In this document: in pieces, positions 1 through 8,824 of the stretch
Layout of the letters: the number at the start of each line of letters is the position of its first letter
How positions within the stretch are numbered: position 1 is the stretch's first letter
Origin: Mycolicibacter nonchromogenicus
GTDB lineage: Bacteria > Actinomycetota > Actinomycetes > Mycobacteriales > Mycobacteriaceae
Length of the DNA stretch: 64,000 bases
Assembly: GCF_002101775.1 (NCBI RefSeq)
Contig: NZ_LQPI01000028.1
Span: forward strand, 1-64,000
Direction of reading: 5' to 3'
Made by a program: the position numbers and the translations under genes
The notes under the pieces: model-generated
The model's input: the letters and a program-made list of their open reading frames with translations, nothing else
Database searches by the model: none
Told to the model about the DNA's origin: nothing

Positions 1-856
1 CCGTTGTGTTGGCCCAGTTCTCCAGAGGCGAGCAGGGCGCGGCCCATGGCGGTCAGGGCGTCGTGGTTGCGTTGCGCAACACTGCGGGTGTCGGAGTCGA
101 TGGCCGCTTGCGTGGGGGTGCCGCCGGTGCAGGGGGTCTCGTCGTTGGGGTTGCACATGCCGGGGGCGGCCCAGCGGGCCAGGACGGCGTCGAGGGTGGC
201 GCGGGCTTGGGGGGCCAGGTAGCCCTTGATCGGGCTCATGCCGTCACGATCTTGGGGGCCGAGGACGACGCCGCGGCGTTTGGCGCGGTCTTCGTCGGTG
301 TAGTTGCCGTCGGGGTGCAGGTGATCGGCGAGCCGTTGGGCGAGTTTGGCCAGTTGCTCGGGCCGGTACTGGGAGGCCAGCTCGGTGAGGTGGCGTTCGG
401 CCTGGGTCAAGGTGCCGGCATCGATATCGCTGGGCAGGTAGTGAAAGAAGGAGCGGATCACCGCAACGTGCGCGGCCCCGATCTTCCCGTCCCGCTGGGC
501 CCTAGCCACCGCCGGCAACTCCGGTTCCAGTGCTTCACCGGTCATGGCCTGCCGCGGTCCCAGGGCGGCGGCTTCGCTGATGCGGCGCCCGGCCTCACCC
601 CGGCTGACCCGCAATTCCTCGGCGATCACCCAGCGGGGTTTGCCGCCCAATTCCACCGGGTCGGTGGCGGCGAGCCGGTTGATCATCGGGTGCTCGACGG
701 CGGGTAGGCGCCGGCGTAGCTGCTCGCAGCGCTGCAGCAAGGCCAGGCATTCGCGGGGGGGGGCAGGGCGTCGAAGTCGAGATCCAGCGCCTGATCGAGA
801 TAGGCCGCGAGGGCGTCGAAGACTTCGACGATCTCTTCTCGACTATTCGAACGCAT
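1..856 (-). pseudogene. 13E12-family DUF222/HNH endonuclease-like protein, frameshifted and cut by the window edge
   Basis: On the minus strand the first about 34 codons from ATG 856 read as a normal 13E12 N-terminus, then a run of nine G (755-763; C on the coding strand) puts the rest out of frame. After the run a different frame stays open to base 1 and reads [20 protein letters not shown] and onward, typical of the DUF222 domain of REP13E12-type proteins, which usually end in an HNH nuclease domain (beyond the window). One more C, or two fewer, would restore a single frame. It is therefore a pseudogene, a length-variable tract, or a sequencing error; translation could also restart downstream. 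The function of these multicopy mycobacterial proteins is not well defined. Confidence 0.8.
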
Positions 857-895
857 GTGCTAATGGTAGCGGCGACCCCCGACAGGTCGCAGAAC

Positions 896-904
896 TTATC
901 CACA
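896..904 (+). promoter_or_regulatory. Exact TTATCCACA DnaA-box-like 9-mer
   Basis: The 9-mer matches the classical bacterial DnaA box. It lies in the short gap between the start of the broken 13E12 gene (minus) and the end of the esterase gene (minus). Directly after it, 913-948, come four imperfect copies of a CACA(A)GTGA unit. A single 9-mer can occur by chance, so a DnaA role is only a possibility; control of the 13E12 gene is equally likely. Confidence 0.25.
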
Positions 905-959
905 ACCAAAACCACAGTGACACAAGTGAACACAGTGCCCGAAGTGACCAACGCCGATG

Positions 960-1916
960 TCAGGCAACCGCGGTGCCCGGCTGGGGGGCCGCGGTGACTT
1001 CTTTGACGAAATCGCCGATGTAGCGGATGGCGCGACGGCCCTCGGGTAGCACGTCGGCCGCCAGTGGAAAGTCGTGGATCTGGCCCTCCCACAGATGCAG
1101 ATCGCACCGGACTCCGGCCATGTCGAGTCGTTGCGCCATGGTTTCGGCGTCGGGCAGCAGCAGTTCATCGGTGCTGGCGTGGATGGCAACCGGTGGCAGC
1201 GACGACAAGTCGGCGTCTATCGGCGACGCGGCGTCGGCACGGGCCAGATATCGGGTGAAGGCCATCAGTGCCTCGCACGGAAACATCGCACAACGCCGGG
1301 TGTTGCGGTGCTGAAGCTTTGCGGTGGGGTCGGCGTCGGTGAATGGTGAAACCGTGGCAATGCCAGCAGGTTTCATCAGGTTCGACTGCGCGGCCGCCAG
1401 GGCGGTCATGAAGGCCAGGTATCCGCCCGCGGAATCACCGGCGATCACGATCTGCTCCGGGTCGTAACCCTGATCAAGCAGCCAGCGCAGTCCGCTCAGG
1501 CCGTCTTCGACGGCGTCGGCGATCCGGTGCGCGGGCAACATCCGGTAGTCGATATTGAGAACGCTGGCATCGGCCGCGCGGGACAGATGGGTGACCAGCG
1601 CGCGGTGGGTATTGAGCCCACAGGTCAGAAAGGCTCCGCCGTGCAGGTACAGGATGGCCCGCTGCGTCGAGACGCCTGGGGCCTGAACCCGTTCGGCGAC
1701 ACAGTAACCCAGGTGGAGACGCTCGATGTGTCCCGCTGGCCGGCGCGGCACCATGCCGGCAAGCCGATCCACCGATCCGAGTGGCCACGCGAAGTCCGGC
1801 CGTATTGCCCACGCGCGCACCAGGTTCTTCACGACGAACCGGCTGGCCAGGGACACCGCGACTGATTGGGCGCTGTGGCGCCGGTGGATTCGTCTAGTAA
1901 ACCCCCTGGTGACCAT
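960..1916 (-). CDS. Alpha/beta hydrolase, hormone-sensitive-lipase family (Lip-type esterase)
   Basis: A 318-residue carboxylester hydrolase of the HSL/GDXG family. The oxyanion-hole motif HGGAF and the nucleophile motif GDSAGG are both present, followed by DELLLPDAE and a C-terminal HDFPL that can supply the catalytic Asp and His. I chose ATG 1916 because a strong GGAGGAGG ribosome site lies just upstream; the frame stays open much further upstream but that part reads as antisense of birA. M. tuberculosis has many such Lip esterases acting on short acyl esters; the substrate here cannot be told. It is divergent from birA with about 87 bases between. Confidence 0.85.
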   Translation of the reverse strand: MVTRGFTRRIHRRHSAQSVAVSLASRFVVKNLVRAWAIRPDFAWPLGSVDRLAGMVPRRPAGHIERLHLGYCVAERVQAPGVSTQRAILYLHGGAFLTCGLNTHRALVTHLSRAADASVLNIDYRMLPAHRIADAVEDGLSGLRWLLDQGYDPEQIVIAGDSAGGYLAFMTALAAAQSNLMKPAGIATVSPFTDADPTAKLQHRNTRRCAMFPCEALMAFTRYLARADAASPIDADLSSLPPVAIHASTDELLLPDAETMAQRLDMAGVRCDLHLWEGQIHDFPLAADVLPEGRRAIRYIGDFVKEVTAAPQPGTAVA

Positions 1917-2003
1917 CTCGATCACCTCCTCCACCTGTGCTATTACCCGCGCGTCGGGCGTTTCAACCCGCGGGCCGCCAACTCCGATGAGTAAGCTGGC
2001 GAA

Positions 2004-2816
2004 ATGAGTCTTCCGCCACGGCCGCCGCTGGATGTGACCGGTTTGCGGGACGCGCTGACCGGGCAGAACGGTCCGTGGCGCACCCTGGACGTCGTCGAGG
2101 AGACCGGTTCCACCAATGCCGACCTGTTGGCCCGCGCCGCAGCGGGAGAAGACATCGACGGCGCCGTACTGCTGGCCGAACATCAGACCGCCGGGCGCGG
2201 TCGGCACGGCCGTCACTGGAGCGCCCCGGCGCGAAGCCAACTCTCGCTTTCCGTGGGTGTCGCCGCGGACACCGTGCCGACCGAGGGTTGGGGTTGGCTG
2301 ACTTTGGCGACCGGCGTCGCGGTTGCCGATGCCATCGCCGAGCTTTCGGGCCCGCCGGTCGGCCTGAAGTGGCCCAACGACATCCTCGCCGGCGACGGCA
2401 AACTGGCCGGCATCCTCGCCGAGGTAGCCGCACCGAAACAGGTGATCGTGGTGGGACTCGGACTCAACGTCTCCATGACGCCCGAAGAGGCCCCGGATCC
2501 CGCGGCGGTCTCGCTGGCCATGCTCGGCGCTTCGGTGGTGGACCGAAACGTCTGGGCCGAGAAGGTTCTTCGCCACCTCGCAGCTCGGATCGCGGCCTGG
2601 CGGGCGGCGGGCGGAGGCGACGATGCGCTGGCGTCGGACTACCGGCGGCACAGCTGCACGTTGGGGGCGCCGGTACGGGCCGAAATACCCGGCGGCCGAC
2701 GGGTGGAGGGAGTGGCCGAGGCCATCGATGACACCGGCCGCCTGATCATCAACACCGAAGATGGCCCCGTCACCGTGTCGGCCGGTGACGTCACCCGACT
2801 TCGGCCCACCGGCTAG
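2004..2816 (+). CDS. birA: Biotin--[acetyl-CoA-carboxylase] ligase
   Basis: Attaches biotin to the carrier lysine of acyl-CoA carboxylases through biotinyl-AMP. The 270-residue protein has the ligase hallmarks ETGSTN near residue 33, the biotinyl-AMP loop GRGRHGR at 64-70, and KWPNDI at 122-127, followed by the small C-terminal domain. It lacks an N-terminal helix-turn-helix, so it is a monofunctional ligase, as in Rv3279c, and should not repress biotin genes. The PH-domain gene follows after 8 bases, so the two are probably cotranscribed, as in M. tuberculosis. Confidence 0.95.
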   Translation: MSLPPRPPLDVTGLRDALTGQNGPWRTLDVVEETGSTNADLLARAAAGEDIDGAVLLAEHQTAGRGRHGRHWSAPARSQLSLSVGVAADTVPTEGWGWLTLATGVAVADAIAELSGPPVGLKWPNDILAGDGKLAGILAEVAAPKQVIVVGLGLNVSMTPEEAPDPAAVSLAMLGASVVDRNVWAEKVLRHLAARIAAWRAAGGGDDALASDYRRHSCTLGAPVRAEIPGGRRVEGVAEAIDDTGRLIINTEDGPVTVSAGDVTRLRPTG

Positions 2817-2824
2817 GACTGGCT

Positions 2825-3382
2825 GTGGGATACCCGGAGAGCGTGCTCGCCGATGACGAGCAGGTGGTGCTGCACCGGCACCCGCACGTCAAACGGTTGA
2901 TCCTGCCGGTGCTGGCGCTGTTGCTGATCACCGCCGGCGCGGCGTTCGCCGCCGGATTCGTCAACACGCGGGCCTGGGATCCGACCGCCAAGAACGTGGT
3001 CTTCGCAGTGATCTGGGCGATCTGGCTGGTGGTATTCGGCTGGCTGACGCTCTGGCCCTTCCTGAGCTGGCTGACCACGCACTTCGTGATCACCGACCGG
3101 CGGGTGATGTTTCGGCACGGGCTGTTGACCCGCAGCGGAATCGACATCGCCCTGGCGCGCATCAACAGCGTGGAGTTCGTGCACGGGTTGATTGACCGGA
3201 TCTTGCGAACCGGGACGCTGATCATCGAGTCGGCGTCGCAGGAACCGCTGGAGTTCTACGACATCCCGCGCGTGGAGCACGTGCACAGCTTGCTGTATCG
3301 GGAGGTCTTCGACGGCTCCGACCGGAGATACGTCGGCGGCACCGATCAGGACGTCTTCGACAGGCCGTCCGCCGGCGGTTGA
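2825..3382 (+). CDS. PH domain-containing membrane protein (Rv3278c-like)
   Basis: A 185-residue membrane protein beginning at GTG 2825. Two hydrophobic segments (about residues 24-45 and 57-80) are followed by a bacterial PH-like (YdbT/bPH2) domain with the usual FVITDRRVMFRHGLL start and IDIALARINSVEF. The function is unknown; such proteins sit in the membrane with the PH domain in the cytoplasm. The gene follows birA closely, and its last 37 bases overlap the end of the convergent gtrA-like gene. Confidence 0.85.
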   Translation: MGYPESVLADDEQVVLHRHPHVKRLILPVLALLLITAGAAFAAGFVNTRAWDPTAKNVVFAVIWAIWLVVFGWLTLWPFLSWLTTHFVITDRRVMFRHGLLTRSGIDIALARINSVEFVHGLIDRILRTGTLIIESASQEPLEFYDIPRVEHVHSLLYREVFDGSDRRYVGGTDQDVFDRPSAGG

Positions 3383-3993
3383 TGACGGGCCGGACGCCGG
3401 AACAGCGTCACCACGCCGGTGTCCGCCCCGCCCTCCAGGGCGTCTTCGATCGCCTCGGCGAGCGCGCCCGTCTCGATGGTCGCGTCCAGCGCGGCATCGG
3501 TGCGGCGGGCGAACTCATCGGGGAAGACCCAGCGGCGGAACGCCCAGAACCGGAATGCCATCTGCAGCAGGTTCCCGATGATGTAGGCCGAGACGAAGTC
3601 GGAGAGGTTCTCGATGGTCAACGACACCATGGGCGCCCGCAGCCCGAGCACGTAGCTGGAGAACCACAGCGGGGCCATGGACAACACCACACCGACGCCG
3701 CTGACCCCGAAGAACAGCAGTGCCTCGTGGTGGCGTTCCCGCCCGCCCCGGTCTTTGAAGCTCCACTCGCGGTTGAGGATGTAGGAGGCGATCACCGCGA
3801 CGATCCCGGAGATGACCTTGGCCGTGACCGGCTTGGGCGACAGGATGGTCAGCTTGAGGGTGTAGAACAGCGCGGAGTCGATGAGGAACGTGGTCGCGCC
3901 GACGATGGCGAACTTGATCAGCTCATGATGGCGTTCGGCCAGCGGACGGATCACCCGCGGAAGGCGTGCGATCGTGGCGTCGGTAAAAGACAC
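3346..3993 (-). CDS. GtrA family membrane protein (Rv3277-like)
   Basis: A protein of about 215 residues with four predicted membrane segments and the GtrA signature: an N-terminal IKFAIVGATTFLIDSALF segment and a conserved NREWSFKDRG after the second helix. GtrA proteins are thought to help flip or position lipid-linked sugars for cell-envelope glycosylation. I set the start at GTG 3993 because residues upstream are low-complexity and do not resemble the family; the ribosome site is weak, so the start is uncertain. A roughly 55-residue acidic C-terminal tail follows the last helix. Confidence 0.85.
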   Translation of the reverse strand: MSFTDATIARLPRVIRPLAERHHELIKFAIVGATTFLIDSALFYTLKLTILSPKPVTAKVISGIVAVIASYILNREWSFKDRGGRERHHEALLFFGVSGVGVVLSMAPLWFSSYVLGLRAPMVSLTIENLSDFVSAYIIGNLLQMAFRFWAFRRWVFPDEFARRTDAALDATIETGALAEAIEDALEGGADTGVVTLFRRPARHQPPADGLSKTS

Positions 3994-4107
3994 AAGTTGC
4001 CAGTGTACGGACTCGGCACCCTCTGCGCCCAATGACTGGATAACGCCTATAAGCGGGGAGTCCCCGCATTTGTGATCGCCGTGCGTCGGCGTGTCACGAT
4101 ATTGCCC

Positions 4108-5331
4108 GTGCCGAACCCCCCAACCACTACGCCGCCTGCGGGCGGCCGCACCCCCCTGGTCGCCATGGTGGGCGGCGGTCAGCTGGCGCGGATGACCCAT
4201 CAGGCTGCGATCGCGTTAGGGCAGCGGCTGCGGGTGCTGGCAGCGGCGCCCGACGAGCCGGCCGCCCAGGTCACCCCGGACGTGGTGATCGGCTCGCACA
4301 CCGACCTCGATGACCTGCGCCGGGCCGCCGCTGGAGCCACCGTTCTCACCTTCGACCACGAGCATGTGCCGGGCGACTTGCTGGATCAGCTGATTGCCGA
4401 GGGCGTCAACGTCGCGCCGCCGCCGGCGGCACTGCTGCACGCGCAGGACAAGCTGGTGATGCGCCGCAAGCTGTCGGCGCTGGGGGCGCCGGTGCCACGG
4501 TTCGCCGCGATCGAGACGCCCGAGGATCTCGACGACTTCGCCGCTCTGACCGGTGGTCCGATGGTGGTGAAGGCCGCCCGGGGCGGCTACGACGGGCGCG
4601 GAGTGTCGATCGTTGACGACGTGGCGCAGGCCCGCGCAGTCGTCACCGACTATCTGGCTGCCGGGGTGCCGGTGCTGGTCGAAGAGCGGGTCGCGATGCG
4701 CCGGGAGCTGTCGGCGCTGGTGGCCCGGTCACCGTTTGGGCAGGGTGCGGCATGGCCGGTGGTCGAGACCGTGCAGGAAGACGGAATCTGCGTGACGGTA
4801 ATCGCGCCGGCCCCCGATCTGACGGCCGACTCGGCGGCATCGGCGCAACGATTGGCGCTGCGGTTGGCCGATGAGCTGGGCGTGGTCGGGGTATTGGCTG
4901 TCGAGCTCTTCGAGACCACCGACGGCCAGTTGCTGGTCAACGAACTGGCGATGCGCCCGCACAACTCGGGGCACTGGACCATGGATGGCGCGGCCACCAG
5001 CCAGTTCGAACAGCATCTCCGTGCGGTGCTGGACTATCCGCTCGGTGCCACCACACCGGTGGCGCCGGTGACCGTGATGGCCAATGTGCTGGGCGCACCG
5101 CAAACGCCGGCAATGACGATGGACGAGCGGCTGCACCACCTGTTCGCGCGCTATCCCGATGCCCGAGTCCACCTCTACGGCAAGGACGAACGGCCGGGCC
5201 GCAAGATCGGCCACATCAACCTCTTGGCCAAGGACGCAACGGACTCGGCGAACCTGCGCGAGCGGGCCGAAAGAGCGGCACACTGGTTGTCGCACGGGGA
5301 ATGGAGCGATGGATGGGATCCGCATGAGTGA
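4108..5331 (+). CDS. purK: N5-carboxyaminoimidazole ribonucleotide synthase
   Basis: PurK uses ATP and bicarbonate to carboxylate AIR to N5-CAIR in purine synthesis. The protein (about 407 residues) opens with the nucleotide-binding motif VGGGQLARM near residue 21 and contains an ATP-grasp domain with [14 protein letters not shown] and the metal-site segment [18 protein letters not shown] 4108 gives the usual short lead before the glycine motif; GTG 4072 in the same frame is possible. Its stop overlaps the start of purE by 8 bases, so the two are translationally coupled. The gene is divergent from the GtrA gene, with about 114 bases for both promoters. Confidence 0.95.
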   Translation: MPNPPTTTPPAGGRTPLVAMVGGGQLARMTHQAAIALGQRLRVLAAAPDEPAAQVTPDVVIGSHTDLDDLRRAAAGATVLTFDHEHVPGDLLDQLIAEGVNVAPPPAALLHAQDKLVMRRKLSALGAPVPRFAAIETPEDLDDFAALTGGPMVVKAARGGYDGRGVSIVDDVAQARAVVTDYLAAGVPVLVEERVAMRRELSALVARSPFGQGAAWPVVETVQEDGICVTVIAPAPDLTADSAASAQRLALRLADELGVVGVLAVELFETTDGQLLVNELAMRPHNSGHWTMDGAATSQFEQHLRAVLDYPLGATTPVAPVTVMANVLGAPQTPAMTMDERLHHLFARYPDARVHLYGKDERPGRKIGHINLLAKDATDSANLRERAERAAHWLSHGEWSDGWDPHE

Positions 5332-5839
5332 GCACAGGCCCGGTCCCCGGGTCGGCGTCATCATGGGCAGCGACAGCGACTGGTCGGTGATGGAAGAAGC
5401 AGCGCTCGCGCTGGCCGAGTTCGAGATCCCGTTCGAGGTCGGGGTGGTCTCGGCGCACCGCACCCCGCAGCGGATGTTCGACTACGCCCGCGACGCCGCC
5501 GGCCGCGGCATCGAGGTGATCATCGCCGGAGCGGGCGGCGCCGCCCATCTGCCCGGGATGGTGGCTTCGGCCACACCGCTGCCGGTGATCGGGGTGCCCG
5601 TGCCACTGGCCCGGCTGGACGGCATGGACTCTTTGCTGTCGATCGTCCAAATGCCCGCCGGAGTGCCTGTGGCCACGGTTTCTATCGGTGGAGCACGCAA
5701 CGCGGGTTTGCTGGCGGTGCGCATCTTGGGCTCATCCGACGCCGCGTTGCGGGCCCGCATGGCGGCATTTCAAGACCAGTTGGCCCAGAGCGTGCTTGCT
5801 AAGGACGCGGCGCTTCAAGGTAAAGTTACCGGCGAGTAG
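5324..5839 (+). CDS. purE: 5-(carboxyamino)imidazole ribonucleotide mutase
   Basis: Converts N5-CAIR, the product of PurK, to CAIR. The 171-residue class I PurE shows the phosphate-binding GSDSDW at 15-20 and SAHRTP at 43-48, which carries the catalytic His, followed by [14 protein letters not shown] 5324 is the correct start because it places GSDSDW at the normal distance; the open frame further upstream is the purK gene read out of frame. fadE25 starts 14 bases after the stop, so purK, purE and fadE25 may form one transcript. Confidence 0.95.
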   Translation: MSEHRPGPRVGVIMGSDSDWSVMEEAALALAEFEIPFEVGVVSAHRTPQRMFDYARDAAGRGIEVIIAGAGGAAHLPGMVASATPLPVIGVPVPLARLDGMDSLLSIVQMPAGVPVATVSIGGARNAGLLAVRILGSSDAALRARMAAFQDQLAQSVLAKDAALQGKVTGE

Positions 5840-5853
5840 CTTAGGAGGCTGAG

Positions 5854-7023
5854 ATGGCTGGGTGGGCCGGGGATCCCTCATTCGATCTGTTCAAGTTGCC
5901 CGAGGAACACGATGAGTTGCGGGCGGCGATTCGGGCGCTGGCGGAGAAGGAGATCGCTCCGCATGCCAAGGACGTCGACGAGCAGGCCCGGTTCCCCGAG
6001 GAGGCCCTCGCGGCGCTGAACGCCTCCGGTTTCAATGCGGTACACGTGCCCGAGGAGTACGGCGGGCAGGGCGCGGACTCGGTGGCGGCCTGCATTGTGA
6101 TCGAGGAGGTCGCCCGCGTCTGTGCCTCGTCCTCACTGATTCCGGCGGTGAACAAGCTGGGCACCATGGGCCTGATCTTGTCGGGCTCGGAAGAGCTGAA
6201 GCAGAAGGTGCTGCCCGGTCTGGCCTCCGGCGAGGTGATGGCCTCCTACGCGCTGTCCGAGCGCGAGGCCGGCAGTGACGCCGCGGCGATGCGAACGCGC
6301 GCCAAGGCCGACGGTGATGACTGGGTTCTCAACGGTTCGAAGTGCTGGATCACCAACGGCGGCAAGTCCAGTTGGTACACGGTGATGGCGGTGACGGATC
6401 CGGATCTGGGCGCCAACGGGATCTCGGCGTTCATGGTGCACATCGACGATGAGGGTTTCACGATCGGGCCCAAGGAGCACAAGCTCGGCATCAAGGGCTC
6501 ACCGACCACCGAGTTGTACTTCGAGAACTGCCGTATCCCGGGCGATCGGATCATCGGCGAGCCCGGTACCGGATTCAAGACCGCGCTGCGGACCCTGGAC
6601 CACACCCGTCCCACGATCGGTGCTCAGGCGGTCGGCATCGCCCAGGGTGCGCTGGATGCGGCGATCGCCTACACCAAGGATCGCAAGCAGTTCGGCAAGA
6701 ACATCAGCACCTTCCAGGGTGTGCAGTTCATGATCGCCGACATGGCGATGAAGCTGGAGGCTGCCCGGCTGATGGTGTACTCGGCGGCCGCGCGTGCCGA
6801 GCGCGGCGAGACCGAGCTGGGCTTCATCTCCGCGGCGTCGAAGTGTTTCGCATCGGATGTGGCGATGGAGGTCACCACTGATGCGGTGCAGTTGTTCGGT
6901 GGGGCGGGTTACACCACGGACTTCCCGGTGGAGCGGATGATGCGCGACGCCAAGATCACCCAGATCTATGAGGGCACCAACCAGATCCAGCGCGTCGTCA
7001 TGAGCCGGCACCTCCTGCGCTGA
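5854..7023 (+). CDS. fadE25: Acyl-CoA dehydrogenase FadE25
   Basis: A 389-residue FAD-dependent acyl-CoA dehydrogenase that introduces the alpha-beta double bond into acyl-CoA. Visible hallmarks are YALSEREAGSDAA and WITNGG in the middle domain, RKQFGKNISTFQGVQF, and the C-terminal QLFGGAGYTTDFPVERMMRDAKI and IYEGTNQIQ, which carries the catalytic Glu. The start has a good AGGAGG site. Position next to purE matches Rv3274c. The substrate is not evident from sequence. Confidence 0.93.
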   Translation: MAGWAGDPSFDLFKLPEEHDELRAAIRALAEKEIAPHAKDVDEQARFPEEALAALNASGFNAVHVPEEYGGQGADSVAACIVIEEVARVCASSSLIPAVNKLGTMGLILSGSEELKQKVLPGLASGEVMASYALSEREAGSDAAAMRTRAKADGDDWVLNGSKCWITNGGKSSWYTVMAVTDPDLGANGISAFMVHIDDEGFTIGPKEHKLGIKGSPTTELYFENCRIPGDRIIGEPGTGFKTALRTLDHTRPTIGAQAVGIAQGALDAAIAYTKDRKQFGKNISTFQGVQFMIADMAMKLEAARLMVYSAAARAERGETELGFISAASKCFASDVAMEVTTDAVQLFGGAGYTTDFPVERMMRDAKITQIYEGTNQIQRVVMSRHLLR

Positions 7024-7032
7024 CCCGAGTCG

Positions 7033-7599
7033 ATGGCGAACCGGATCGAGATCGTCCGCGCGGCGCGGCAGGCGTTCGTCGACACGGTCGACGGACTCAC
7101 CGACGTCCAGTTCGACCACGGCACCACACTGTGCACGCAGTGGGCGCCCCGGGACGTGCTGGCACACCTGATCGGTACCTCCGACATCGGCAGATACCTG
7201 CGTGCTCCCTGGCGTCTGCACAAGATCAACGCCGAAGCAGTCGCGGCGGGCCGCAGTCGCGACCGGTCCGAATTGATCGCCGCCGCCCGGCGTTGGGCGC
7301 AGGTACCCGATCGCGCGGTGGCCGGGTTGCTGCTGGGCGACCTGGCGATGCACCACCAGGATGTGCTGCGCGGGCTGGGACTCAGCCGGGAGATCCCGCC
7401 GGTCGAAGAGGCGGCGATTCTGGCCGAGGGCGTGAGCCTGACCGTGCAGAAGCTGCAGCCGACGCTGCTGCGGTATCGCGTCGAGCCCACCAATGGGATC
7501 GGCCGGCCCCGTGGCCGCGGCACCGTCGTCCGTGGCACAGCCGAAGCGCTGGGCCTATGGCTCGGCGGCCGCAATATAGCCGATGTCGAGATCGGCTGA
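7033..7599 (+). CDS. Maleylpyruvate isomerase-type DinB-like protein (TIGR03083 family)
   Basis: A 188-residue protein with the N-terminal layout of the mycothiol-dependent maleylpyruvate isomerase/DinB-like superfamily: a four-helix bundle with QWAPRDVLAHLIG and a later LAMHHQDVLRGLG that place His residues for a metal site. The C-terminal part resembles the SCP2-like half seen in some members (VVRGTAEALGLWLGGR). Enzyme activity is not known for most of these; mycothiol-linked chemistry is possible. It starts 9 bases after fadE25. Confidence 0.75.
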   Translation: MANRIEIVRAARQAFVDTVDGLTDVQFDHGTTLCTQWAPRDVLAHLIGTSDIGRYLRAPWRLHKINAEAVAAGRSRDRSELIAAARRWAQVPDRAVAGLLLGDLAMHHQDVLRGLGLSREIPPVEEAAILAEGVSLTVQKLQPTLLRYRVEPTNGIGRPRGRGTVVRGTAEALGLWLGGRNIADVEIG

Positions 7600-7686
7600 A
7601 GCCGTTCGTGCGCATCGGTGAACGCACGAATGCGACAGCCCTAAGATTGACAGTCGGCGCTGTCCGTCCCACCTAGGAGAGGCTTG

Positions 7687-8820
7687 ATGCCAGGACTTCT
7701 TCCCGAGGTCGACCCCGACGGATTGCTGGAGTACTCCGTCGTCTACACCGACCGGGCGCTCAACCACATGTCCGCACGCTTCCAGGACGTCATGAACGAC
7801 GTTTCGTCGATGCTGCGCGAGGTGTACCACGCTGAGGCGGCCGTCGTGGTCCCCGGCAACGGAACATGCGGTATGGAGGCGGTCGCGCGCCAGTTCGCCA
7901 ACGACGCCGACGTGCTGGTGGTGCGCAACGGTTTCTTCAGCTACCGCTGGAGTCAGATCCTTGAGGCCGGCCGAATCACCGACCGCGTCACCGTGCTCAA
8001 GGCCCGTCCGATCGGCGACGGCGACCAGGCGCCCTTCGCGCCCCCGCCCATCGACGAAGTCGAAGAGGCGATCGCACGAATCCGGCCGGCGGTGGTCTGC
8101 GTTCCGCACGTCGAGACCGCCAGTGGAATCCTGCTGCCCGACGACTATCTGGCGCGCATCGGTACGGCAACGGCCGCGGTGGGCGGTCTGTTCGTCCTGG
8201 ACTGCATCGCCGCCGGCGCGGTCTGGGCGGACATGACGGCCCTCGGGGTGGACGTAGTGGTGACCGCGCCGCAGAAGGGCTGGAGTGCCGAGCCGGGCTG
8301 TGCCATGGTCTGCCTGTCCAACCGCGCCTTGGAGGCCCTGGAGCGAACCCAGAGCACCAGTTTCGCGCTGGACCTGAAGAAGTGGCGCGAGATCATGGTG
8401 GCCTACGAGAAGGGCGGCTACGCCTACCACGCGACCATGCCCACCGGCGTGATCAGGGGCCTGCGCGACGCCATGGCCGAGACCCGCGACCACGGATTCG
8501 AGGCTGTGCGCGAGCAACAGTTCGCGCTGGGGCGCAAGGTACGTGCGCTGCTGGCCGAACGCGGCTTCCCCAGTGTGGCCGCGCCGGGATTCGAAGCGCC
8601 CGGGGTGGTGGTCAGCTACACCACCGATCCCGACATCCGCACCGGCAGAAAGTTTCTGGACCAGGGGCTTCAGATCGCCGCGGGCGTTCCGCTGCAGTGC
8701 GATGAGCCGTCGACGTTCAGCACCTTCCGAATCGGGCTGTTCGGGCTGGACAAATTGACCGACATCGAGGGGACGGTGGCGCGACTGAGCTCCGCGATCG
8801 ACCAGATCGCCTTGGCCTGA
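7687..8820 (+). CDS. Class V PLP-dependent aminotransferase (alanine-glyoxylate/serine-pyruvate type)
   Basis: A 377-residue fold-type I aminotransferase. VVPGNGTCGMEAVAR forms the phosphate-binding region, FVLDCIAAGA carries the PLP-pyridine Asp, and VVTAPQKGW contains the PLP lysine. A strong AGGAGAGG ribosome site supports ATG 7687. The family usually moves amino groups between alanine or serine and glyoxylate or pyruvate; specificity cannot be read here. The gene ends 4 bases before pta, so it may share a transcript with pta-ackA. Confidence 0.85.
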   Translation: MPGLLPEVDPDGLLEYSVVYTDRALNHMSARFQDVMNDVSSMLREVYHAEAAVVVPGNGTCGMEAVARQFANDADVLVVRNGFFSYRWSQILEAGRITDRVTVLKARPIGDGDQAPFAPPPIDEVEEAIARIRPAVVCVPHVETASGILLPDDYLARIGTATAAVGGLFVLDCIAAGAVWADMTALGVDVVVTAPQKGWSAEPGCAMVCLSNRALEALERTQSTSFALDLKKWREIMVAYEKGGYAYHATMPTGVIRGLRDAMAETRDHGFEAVREQQFALGRKVRALLAERGFPSVAAPGFEAPGVVVSYTTDPDIRTGRKFLDQGLQIAAGVPLQCDEPSTFSTFRIGLFGLDKLTDIEGTVARLSSAIDQIALA

Positions 8821-8824
8821 TCCG

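Noticed and set aside
1917..2651. Long N-terminal extension of the esterase gene into birA
   Set aside because: The extension is antisense to birA and a strong ribosome site lies at ATG 1916.
3346..3382. Overlap of the convergent PH-domain and GtrA genes as a sign of wrong annotation
   Set aside because: Both frames keep family-like sequence up to their disordered tails; a short convergent overlap is acceptable.
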